A stretch of DNA of 8,077 nt from the NCBI GenBank assembly GCA_016934125.1, contig JAFGTL010000045.1, positions 1 through 8,077 of the forward strand. Direction: 5' to 3'. The position numbers and the translations under genes are program-made. How positions within the stretch are numbered: the stretch's first letter is position 1; each line of letters starts with the position of its first letter. Source of the DNA: Candidatus Hydrogenedentota bacterium. Lineage in GTDB: Bacteria > Hydrogenedentota > Hydrogenedentia > Hydrogenedentales > SLHB01. Positions 1-5,572 of this stretch are shown one piece after another. The notes below the pieces were generated by a model that was not told the origin of the DNA, ran no database searches, and was given only the letters and a program-made list of their open reading frames with translations.

Positions 1-1
1 G

Positions 2-355
2 GCATCCGAACGGGCGGCGTTGTTCCGCAGTCACGACGTGTTCGCCTACTCGTCTGCCGTTCCGGAGCCCTTCGGTTTCCTCCACCTCGAGGCGATGGCC
101 TCGGGCACGTGCGTAGTCACCACGGACGAGGGCGGCATTGCGGAGGCGGTGAAGGATGGCGAGAACGCGCTCGTGGTGCAGCCCGGCCGCGCAAACCAGC
201 TTGCCAACCGGATCTCGCGGCTCGTGAACGAACCGGAAAAGGCCGAGGGGCTGGCACGGCAGGCGCGCGCACACGTCGAGCAGGCCTTCTCGCTCGAACG
301 CTATGGGGCCGAACTCGAGGCGTGCATCGCCGACGCCGTGGCAGCGGGCCGGTAG
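2..355 (+). CDS. GT4-type glycosyltransferase, C-terminal fragment (5' end outside window)
   Basis: The frame is open from base 2, so the gene begins upstream; an in-frame TTG at base 20 is internal and not the likely start. The 117 visible residues look like the second Rossmann domain of a GT-B fold family 4 glycosyltransferase. The EX7E signature is present in EPFGFLHLE, followed by AMASGTCVV, then TDEGGIAEAVKDGENALVV, the usual nucleotide-sugar binding stretch of this family. A helical C-terminal tail (NEPEKAEGLARQARAHVEQ, then FSLERY) matches the normal GT4 ending. Members transfer a sugar from an activated donor to a glycan, lipid or small-molecule acceptor in the cytoplasm or at the membrane face. 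Donor and acceptor cannot be told from this fragment. It is convergent with the sialidase-like gene, so it is probably not part of the same transcription unit. Confidence 0.9.
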   Translation, partial: ASERAALFRSHDVFAYSSAVPEPFGFLHLEAMASGTCVVTTDEGGIAEAVKDGENALVVQPGRANQLANRISRLVNEPEKAEGLARQARAHVEQAFSLERYGAELEACIADAVAAGR

Positions 356-403
356 AGGCCGCCGGGCCGGCGCCGCATGGCGGGATACATCGCTCGGCTC
401 GTG

Positions 404-1501
404 TCACTTCGCGAGGAGATCGAGTTCCCGCACCATCACGCGCACGTCGCCCTGCATGGTCGTGATCCACAGTTCGCCCGGTTGGGCCTCTAACACGTAG
501 GGGTATGAGAGCCATGCGCCGGGCTGCCGGGCCAGGACGACGGGCGTGGTCCACGTCTTGCCGTCGTCCTCCGAGAAGGCGACGGACAGTTCCTCGCGGT
601 GGTTGCAGGCCGGCACTTCCGACCACTCGCGATCGCCGCCGGTCCGCGGATACTCGCGCTTGCCTTCGGGATACAACCGATTCCAAACCAGCATCAGGCG
701 CCCGCTTTCGAGGCGCTTGAGTAATCCCGGCGCACTGCTGGCGTCGATCGACGAGGGACGGATTACGCGCCACGATCGCCCCCCGTCTTCCGAGAACGCT
801 TCCCAGAACCGATCCCAATTGGTGCGGATCAACTGCCAGATCCGCCCATCTTCGAGCTGCTCGATGGTCGATTCCGTGGCGCCTCCGTGATGTCCGTTGC
901 CGCCGAGATCGATGATGTTGCTCCGAGTCCAGTTCGCGCCCTCGTCGTCCGAAACGTACGTCAACACCGAATGGCGGCCGGGGTTGTTCAGCAGCATCAT
1001 CGACGTGAAGACAACCTCGCCCTCCCGAGTCTGGATCATGTCCCGGACGCATCCAGTCCACTCGTCATGGAGCTTGTGTAGATCCTGCCAGGTTCGGCCG
1101 TCGTCCAGGCTGCGCATGGCATAGGTGGGCAGCCGCGTGCCGGGATCGGCATCGTGTTTCTCGCTGTTCCAGCGCCAATCCTGCTCGTTCATGTTCATGA
1201 AGGCAAGAATGAGCACGCCGCTGCGCGTGCGCAACAGGGCGCCCTCGCTGCTCACCTTGATGTCGGGCCCGTCGGGCAACAGCGGCCACGAATCCCACGA
1301 GGCGCCCTCGTCACGGCTGACGAGGACACGCGAGTCTCTCACGGCGAGGATTGCGCCGTCTGCGAGCCGGACGAAGGGCCCGAGTTCTTTGCTGGGCAGG
1401 GGATGACAGGCCGGATGCAGCCACAGATCGTCCGCAACCGCGCGGGGCATCAGCAGAATCGCCAGCAGAATCCCGAGAATTCCGGTCGTGAGGATGTTCA
1501 T
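404..1501 (-). CDS. Secreted sialidase-like BNR/Asp-box propeller protein (365 aa)
   Basis: A 365-residue protein with an N-terminal signal peptide (hydrophobic core ILGILLAILLM, likely cleavage after PRAVA near residue 23), so export is expected. Five Asp-boxes (S/T-x-D-x-G-x-x-W) are visible: SRDEGASW (62-69), SLDDGRTW (131-138), SDDEGANW (184-191), SEDGGRSW (237-244) and SEDDGKTW (310-317). Their spacing fits the six-bladed beta-propeller of the sialidase superfamily (BNR_2 type, exo-alpha-sialidase-like). Other family-like stretches are GGATESTIEQLEDGR (206-220) and SAPGLLKRLESGRLMLVWN (256-274). The catalytic Arg triad, Tyr and Glu of true sialidases cannot be assigned by eye; many members of this family in environmental bacteria have no proven substrate, so it may cleave another sugar. 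The ATG at 1501 is chosen because AAGGAG lies 10 bases upstream and the signal peptide starts there; the frame stays open further upstream only as a shadow of the C45 gene. It is the last gene of the - strand block, 76 bases after the C45 gene. Confidence 0.85.
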   Translation of the reverse strand: MNILTTGILGILLAILLMPRAVADDLWLHPACHPLPSKELGPFVRLADGAILAVRDSRVLVSRDEGASWDSWPLLPDGPDIKVSSEGALLRTRSGVLILAFMNMNEQDWRWNSEKHDADPGTRLPTYAMRSLDDGRTWQDLHKLHDEWTGCVRDMIQTREGEVVFTSMMLLNNPGRHSVLTYVSDDEGANWTRSNIIDLGGNGHHGGATESTIEQLEDGRIWQLIRTNWDRFWEAFSEDGGRSWRVIRPSSIDASSAPGLLKRLESGRLMLVWNRLYPEGKREYPRTGGDREWSEVPACNHREELSVAFSEDDGKTWTTPVVLARQPGAWLSYPYVLEAQPGELWITTMQGDVRVMVRELDLLAK

Positions 1502-1511
1502 AAGCCTTCTT

Positions 1512-1517
1512 CTCCTT
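1512..1517 (-). promoter_or_regulatory. Ribosome binding site of the sialidase-like gene
   Basis: AAGGAG on the - strand, 10 bases before the ATG at 1501, within a purine-rich stretch that also offers AGAAGG closer to the start. It fixes the start at the signal peptide and argues against the much longer upstream-open reading of the same frame. Confidence 0.7.
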
Positions 1518-1524
1518 GTACTTC

Positions 1525-1556
1525 CGAACGGGACGGGGTGCGGCAAACGCCGTTCG
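1525..1556 (-). other. Inverted repeat in the leader of the sialidase-like gene
   Basis: A perfect 7-base inverted repeat (CGAACGG with CCGTTCG, bases 1525-1531 and 1550-1556) lies in the 76-base gap between the C45 gene and the sialidase-like gene. Inside it, CGGC-AAAC-GCCG (1541-1552) can form a competing small hairpin that shares bases with the right arm. No T-run follows on either strand, so this is not a standard intrinsic terminator. It could be an RNA-processing or stability element separating the two genes, or chance in GC-rich DNA. Confidence 0.3.
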
Positions 1557-1577
1557 AGTCCATGGCGCCGGGCCAAC

Positions 1578-2621
1578 TCACAGTTCGATGGCGCGCCACG
1601 GATTCTCGCACGGCCGGCCGCAATAATGCACCGTCCGCGCGGTGAGATCGAACACAAGCGAAAACTGCGTTGAACTGTCCGGGCCGCCGTGACGGCACGG
1701 CGAACTGTCCGGATGATCGTCCACAACGCAGTGATCGGCGAGGACGGCCTTGACGCAGGCCACGAGATCGCGGGTGCACTCCGAGGCATCCTTGGCGAGG
1801 AGCATGAAGCGCTCCCACCGGTGGTATTCGGCCATCTCCTTGGGGTTCCGGGGCTCGTTGAGGAGGGGGCGATAGCCGGTGGCGGCGCAATAGGGCGTTT
1901 CGGGGGCCACGACGCCGGAGTGGCCACCGCCCTGTTGCACCCAGAGCATGGCGCCGCCGGCGTCGACATAGACGGTATTGGGCCCTTTACCGGGAATGGG
2001 CACGGACTCGACAAGGGCCTTCACGTCGGCGACGCTCTTGCAGCGGTAGAAGACGGGGCCGCGCCAGAGCGTGCCGGTGATGCCCATCCCATCGCCGATG
2101 GGATCGCCGGAGGGGCCCGAGCAGCCGCCGGTGGCCAGGCCGTATGGGTTGACGCCGGCCCAGAAGTCGAGGGTGAGCGGCGAGGTGAACCGCGCCGTAG
2201 CGGGCGTGCCGCCGCCCCGGCCGATATCGAGGACGGCCATAGGCGCGGCCTTCTCGCCGGTGTCCCAGTTCTGGCCCACCACCACGTGATCGCCCCGCGC
2301 GACAATGACGCCGGTGCATTCTTCGAGCCGCGATTTCGTCAGCATCACCAGGATGTTGAGTTCGAGCAGCGCGTCGAAGTCGACATCGAGTCCCTTGGCA
2401 AAGGCTTTCATGTGGGGCAGGATGTCGGCACACTCGGCCAGGTAACGTGTACGGACGTTGGCGAGTACGCGTTGGCCCTGAGGCGTATCGAGGAGGGCGC
2501 GGCGCGGCTCGAACAGGGCGGCGACGGCGGCGTAGTTCGCGCGAACGGCCTCACCGAACTGCCCGGCCCGCTCGACGGGGCCGCCTGACGTCTCGACTAC
2601 CGTGAAGTCATCGGTTTTCAT
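1578..2621 (-). CDS. C45-family acyl-CoA:6-aminopenicillanate acyltransferase-like protein (347 aa)
   Basis: This 347-residue protein resembles peptidase family C45 (NTN-hydrolase fold), named after the fungal acyl-CoA:6-aminopenicillanic acid acyltransferase. In that family a precursor cleaves itself before a Cys, which becomes the N-terminal nucleophile for amide hydrolysis or acyl transfer. The candidate nucleophile is Cys102 in EECTGVIV, followed at the usual distance by GQNWDTGEK (116-124), the family's G-x-N-W/Y-D stretch. Further matches are GVNPYGLATGGCSG (156-169), LWRGPVFYRCKSVADVKALV (185-204) and a C-terminal STQFSLVFDLTARTVHYCG (317-335) with the typical strand pattern ending in a G-x-P-like turn. 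Length is normal for the family. No signal peptide is seen, so it probably acts in the cytoplasm. The residue before the nucleophile is Glu, where the fungal enzyme has Gly. The real acyl donor and amine are unknown; many bacterial members are simply uncharacterised amidases. It starts 14 bases after the PL22-like gene, which points to co-translation. Confidence 0.85.
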   Translation of the reverse strand: MKTDDFTVVETSGGPVERAGQFGEAVRANYAAVAALFEPRRALLDTPQGQRVLANVRTRYLAECADILPHMKAFAKGLDVDFDALLELNILVMLTKSRLEECTGVIVARGDHVVVGQNWDTGEKAAPMAVLDIGRGGGTPATARFTSPLTLDFWAGVNPYGLATGGCSGPSGDPIGDGMGITGTLWRGPVFYRCKSVADVKALVESVPIPGKGPNTVYVDAGGAMLWVQQGGGHSGVVAPETPYCAATGYRPLLNEPRNPKEMAEYHRWERFMLLAKDASECTRDLVACVKAVLADHCVVDDHPDSSPCRHGGPDSSTQFSLVFDLTARTVHYCGRPCENPWRAIEL

Positions 2622-2631
2622 ACCAGCAGCG

Positions 2632-2637
2632 CTTCCT
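2632..2637 (-). promoter_or_regulatory. Ribosome binding site of the C45 gene, overlapping the previous stop codon
   Basis: AGGAAG on the - strand, 10 bases upstream of the ATG at 2621. It overlaps the TAG stop (2636-2638) of the PL22-like gene. The arrangement supports the chosen start and suggests that translation of the two genes is coupled on one mRNA. Confidence 0.55.
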
Positions 2638-3877
2638 ATGCTTGAAACAGGCCCGTCACCATGTAGGCCTGCAACTGCCCCGACTCATCGGAGTTGAAGA
2701 AGCCGGCGTTGCCGTCCGGCGACAGGAACGGATGGGAGTGATTCCCCTTCTTGGCCGGTTCGTTGTCGGTATCGAGGAGGAATCGCCAGTTCTCGAGCGG
2801 ATCCGACGCATCCGGCCCGAACTCGGCGGTGCGGAGGAGCTGGCGGCCGTCGGATGCCCAGTCATCCGTAATGAGGCGAGTCCCCTCGATATCGGTGGCG
2901 AAGTGGCGGAGACTGGGTTTCTCGACGGTGCGGCTGAGGGTATTGCGCCGGCCGCCGGGCGTGGCGAGCCCGACATGCCCCGCAAACGCGACGGGCTCGG
3001 ACTCGATGAGTTCGTGGACGCCGCGATCGCGGACGCTGGTGCCCGTGATCGCCGAGGCGGAGCGGCCGCGCCAGCATTGATGCCCTTGGCAGAACTCGTT
3101 GCCGTCGCGTCCCCAGGGCAGGTTGCGGAACGCGGTGCCGTCATCGCGTATGGCGTGGATGTCGGCCCCGGCCCCGCCGGTGAGGTGGATGATCGAGCCG
3201 GCCGGGCTGAATTCGCCGCCGTGGTTCTCCTGAACGAGGATATCGCGGCGGCCGTCGGCATCGAGGGAGCGCGAGTATTGCGGATGCATGTTGAGCCACG
3301 AGGGGCCTTCGAGGATGATGCGGACGGGCTCCTTGCCTTCGAGATCGAAGATGAGGAGCCCGAAGGGAGCGTTCTCCGTGTTCCCGTCGCCGAGAAAGGC
3401 GGAGATGGCCAGGCGTTTGCCATCCGACGAGATCGTCGAGAGCGGATAGGGCCGGCTGGGCTGATGGGGCGAGCCGGGAATAGGCCCGTCGATGACGCAA
3501 AGGGTTTCGCGCCCCGAGCCGTCGAGGCCTATGCGCTTCAGCGTGAGGCGCCCGCCGCCCGGCGAGGTTTCGTTCACGAAGTAGTAGCACGTCGTGCCGT
3601 CCGGCGACACGGTGGCGGCGGTTGCGCCGGTTTCCTCGGTGATGGGGTGCAGGGCGCCGCCGTTCTCGAGATCGCACACGAGGTAGCGGTGCTCGGGATC
3701 GTTCTGATCGCTGCCGTGGGGGTGGGCGCTGCGGTGCAGCACGAACCGCTTCGAGTCCGGCGTGAACACCTGGGCCTCCATGTAGAGGTGGGAACAGGGC
3801 ACGGTATCCTCGGTGAGTTGCCACACCTCGAGGGCGGCCGGTGCATCCACCGGTAACAAGTCGGCTCGGTTCTTCAT
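2636..3877 (-). CDS. PL22 / oligogalacturonate-lyase-like beta-propeller protein (413 aa)
   Basis: A 413-residue protein with WD40/TolB-like propeller repeats: VFTPDSKRFVL (37-47), TVSPDGTTCYYF (89-100), TISSDGKRLAIS (148-159) and PFLSPDGNAGFFNSDESG (383-400). Several landmarks resemble polysaccharide lyase family 22 (oligogalacturonate lyase), whose enzymes bind a divalent metal with His/Gln side chains at the mouth of a seven-bladed propeller. These are NMHPQYSR (196-203), ENHGGEF (217-223), GHQCWRG (265-271) and NHSHPFLSPDG (379-389), so His198, His219, His266, His380 or His382, with Gln200 or Gln267, are candidate ligands. PL22 enzymes split short unsaturated pectin oligomers in the cytoplasm; the lack of a signal peptide here agrees. 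Pectin specificity is not shown, since no other pectin gene is present and the neighbours are a C45 enzyme and a sialidase-like protein. It may be a non-enzymatic propeller or act on another uronate. The ATG at 3877 has AGGAG (3885-3889) 7 bases upstream. The gene lies 46 bases after permease copy A. Confidence 0.7.
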   Translation of the reverse strand: MKNRADLLPVDAPAALEVWQLTEDTVPCSHLYMEAQVFTPDSKRFVLHRSAHPHGSDQNDPEHRYLVCDLENGGALHPITEETGATAATVSPDGTTCYYFVNETSPGGGRLTLKRIGLDGSGRETLCVIDGPIPGSPHQPSRPYPLSTISSDGKRLAISAFLGDGNTENAPFGLLIFDLEGKEPVRIILEGPSWLNMHPQYSRSLDADGRRDILVQENHGGEFSPAGSIIHLTGGAGADIHAIRDDGTAFRNLPWGRDGNEFCQGHQCWRGRSASAITGTSVRDRGVHELIESEPVAFAGHVGLATPGGRRNTLSRTVEKPSLRHFATDIEGTRLITDDWASDGRQLLRTAEFGPDASDPLENWRFLLDTDNEPAKKGNHSHPFLSPDGNAGFFNSDESGQLQAYMVTGLFQA

Positions 3878-3922
3878 TCACTTTCTCCTCTGCGTGCCGC
3901 GTTTCACGAAGTATACATTCAT
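3878..3922 (-). CDS. Possible 14-residue leader ORF filling the gap before the PL22-like gene
   Basis: Between permease copy A and the PL22-like gene, a 15-codon frame encodes MNVYFVKRGTQRRK. Its ATG (3920-3922) comes one base after the permease stop codon, and its TGA (3878-3880) directly abuts the ATG of the PL22-like gene. GGAG sits 6 bases before its ATG, inside the end of the permease gene. The fit is exact on both sides and would allow ribosomes to pass from the permease through this peptide to the PL22-like gene. A frame this short can easily arise by chance, and the PL22-like gene has its own good ribosome site, so this is a tentative call. Confidence 0.2.
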   Translation of the reverse strand: MNVYFVKRGTQRRK

Positions 3923-3923
3923 C

Positions 3924-5465
3924 TCACGCTCCATCCACGCCTCCCGTCCGCCACTTGCGCGACAAGTGCCACGCGAACCGCCGGTAGAACGCGTATGCGA
4001 CGGCGAAAGCGACAAGCGTCACAACGGGTATCGCGCCGCCGCTCAGCATGCGGGGGTAATACGACAAGCTGGAGTCGCCCAGGTGTAAGAGCGCCCCCAG
4101 GCAGGAGAAGGACAACACCCACGCAACGTGATAGGCCAAGAGTAACGTAAAGCCAGCAACGAGAGCCTGGGCCACGGGGCGCATCCGGAGCGTAGACGCC
4201 CAGCATCCGGCACTCACGTAGGCCAGGAGGGACGCCAGAGGAAGAAGCAGGTAAACAACGCTCAGATAGGCCGGCAGCCATGGGGAAGAAAGCACTTCCG
4301 GTTGCGCAAGACACATGCGGCCCTCACGTACTATGTCCAGGCCGCCGCTGACGGCAACCGCAGGGAAGAACAGAAAGGCGCGGCGCGCAAAGGCGGCGTA
4401 GATGGCGCAGGCCAGTTCACGATCGCCGGCCGGCGTGACGAGCAGGGCGTCGAATGAGCCTTCGTCGCGCGCTGCGGTGATGGACGACGTGACGTCATAG
4501 ATGATGAGGAGCATGACGAGGAGTATCCCGACGCACGGCAACACGCCGAGGGGGATCAGGGCGAGGGCCACGAGCCATTGCAGCGGTCGCGGCCAGGAAT
4601 GGACAGCCAGGCCGGGTGCGCTGGCGGCGACGAGGCGTGTGGCAGGCTTCATGGCAAAACGCGGCTTCGAGAGCACGCCCGTGCGCGCCGGCCTGCGCCG
4701 GCCCACGCCCGCCTTCTGATAGGCCTGGCGCGGCAGGAGGCGGACGGTGAGGAATGACGCGACAGCGGCGATGGCAAGCGCGATGGCCACACTGGGCAGC
4801 CAGCAGAACGGGTTGGCCATGGGTTGGCCCGCAGCCCACATCGCAGCCATGATGCTGGTTCGCCATCCCACCACGGCCCACGGCCCGTAGTCGATGGCGT
4901 ACGTGAGCCCAAACCAGACACCCTCCAAGACAGCGAGGCGGAACAGGGCCTCGATCGGGCGCTCGGACAGCGTTGAAGACAGCAGGCCCATCGCACACAC
5001 GGCGAGGGTGGCCGCGGTGAGGATCAGGAGTTGGAGGGCCATGCCGGGCACGGAGATGCCGCCGAGCAGGGAGGCGATGGCCAGAACGGGCAACGCACCG
5101 AGGGCGAGAAGCTCGACGTAGAGGAAGGCGGTGAGGAACTTGGCCAGGAAGATGTCGAGGGCGCGGATGTCGGCCATGAGGAGGAGGCCGAGGGTGCGGT
5201 CGCGCTTCTCTTCGGCGATGAGGCCGGCGGAGAAGAGGGCGCCGACGGCGAACACCGCGAAAAGCTGGAGTGCTCGGGCGACGCCCGCCGTGAACGGCCC
5301 GACCATCTCCAGAAGAAACTGATCGTCCCGTCCCAATAGCACGAACATGCTCCACACCCAGAGAAAGCCCAGCCAAGTGAGGCCGACAACGATGCCGCGC
5401 AGGGCATAGGTGGAACCACGCCGGCCCGCGCGAGTCAGTTCGAGTTCGGCAAGCGGCAGGTTCAT
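3924..5465 (-). CDS. ABC-2 type transporter permease, tandem copy A (513 aa, two-half architecture)
   Basis: A 513-residue integral membrane protein of the ABC-2 permease type, expected to form the membrane channel of an ATP-driven exporter. A short cytoplasmic N-terminus (MNLPLAELELTRAGRRGS) leads into TM1 near 24-44. The first half carries the coupling motif EEKRDRTLGLLL (85-96), as in E-K-x-x-x-T-L-x-L-L of this family, and ends with a helix near 226-244. A basic linker (about 248-290) leads to a second half with helices from about 296, a second coupling-like motif ARDEGSFDALLVTP (332-345), several more helices, and a basic tail FYRRFAWHLSRKWRTG (493-508). About twelve membrane segments are likely, so the chain resembles two fused six-helix permeases. 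The start at 5465 is set by AGGGGG 7 bases upstream and by identity with copy B. Identity to copy B is roughly three-quarters by eye, without gaps. The last five residues (GVDGA) differ from RHVAA in copy B. No ATPase partner is in the window. Confidence 0.85.
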   Translation of the reverse strand: MNLPLAELELTRAGRRGSTYALRGIVVGLTWLGFLWVWSMFVLLGRDDQFLLEMVGPFTAGVARALQLFAVFAVGALFSAGLIAEEKRDRTLGLLLMADIRALDIFLAKFLTAFLYVELLALGALPVLAIASLLGGISVPGMALQLLILTAATLAVCAMGLLSSTLSERPIEALFRLAVLEGVWFGLTYAIDYGPWAVVGWRTSIMAAMWAAGQPMANPFCWLPSVAIALAIAAVASFLTVRLLPRQAYQKAGVGRRRPARTGVLSKPRFAMKPATRLVAASAPGLAVHSWPRPLQWLVALALIPLGVLPCVGILLVMLLIIYDVTSSITAARDEGSFDALLVTPAGDRELACAIYAAFARRAFLFFPAVAVSGGLDIVREGRMCLAQPEVLSSPWLPAYLSVVYLLLPLASLLAYVSAGCWASTLRMRPVAQALVAGFTLLLAYHVAWVLSFSCLGALLHLGDSSLSYYPRMLSGGAIPVVTLVAFAVAYAFYRRFAWHLSRKWRTGGVDGA

Positions 5466-5472
5466 CTCACAG

Positions 5473-5478
5473 CCCCCT
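5473..5478 (-). promoter_or_regulatory. Ribosome binding site of permease copy A
   Basis: AGGGGG on the - strand, 7 bases before the ATG at 5465. The same sequence with the same spacing precedes copy B, which fixes this start although the frame stays open far upstream. Confidence 0.6.
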
Positions 5479-5501
5479 TTGATCCGGTGTCCCCGGGCCG
5501 C

Positions 5502-5530
5502 ATAATAGCGCAATCCCGCGGTGCAGTCAC
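5502..5530 (-). promoter_or_regulatory. Predicted sigma70-type promoter of permease copy A
   Basis: On the - strand a -35-like GTGACT (5525-5530, four of six consensus bases) is separated by 17 bases from a -10-like TATTAT (5502-5507, five of six). The start of transcription would be near 5495, giving a leader of about 30 bases with the ribosome site. The AT-rich -10 stands out in a very GC-rich gap, and the arrangement recurs upstream of copy B. Because the whole block is duplicated, the recurrence is only partly independent evidence. Confidence 0.4.
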
Positions 5531-5572
5531 CCCGCCCGCGGCAGGGGCAGGGCGCGGCCCAGCGTGTCGCCT

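Noticed and set aside
356..403. A weak inverted repeat CCGCC/GGCGG (359-363, 379-383) between the converging glycosyltransferase and sialidase-like genes, considered as a shared terminator.
   Set aside because: The stem is only 5 bases with a 15-base loop, and no T-run follows on either strand. Such repeats are common in this composition.
1502..2014. An upstream extension of the sialidase-like frame into the C45 gene (171 extra residues).
   Set aside because: The extension is Pro/Ser/Arg/Ala-rich shadow sequence. A signal peptide and ribosome site at 1501 mark the true start.
1689..2588. A 299-codon + strand open frame antisense to the C45 gene.
   Set aside because: Low-complexity composition without motifs; the opposite strand carries clear C45 motifs and a good ribosome site.
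2642..3856. A 404-codon open frame on the + strand antisense to almost the whole PL22-like gene.
   Set aside because: It has no recognisable domain, an Ala/Gly/Arg/Val-rich composition, and mirrors the codon bias of the real gene. Long antisense frames are expected in GC-rich DNA.
3910..3915. A TATACT -10-like hexamer on the - strand upstream of the PL22-like gene.
   Set aside because: No acceptable -35 element was found at 16-18 bases, and the gap is only 46 bases, so read-through from copy A is the simpler explanation.
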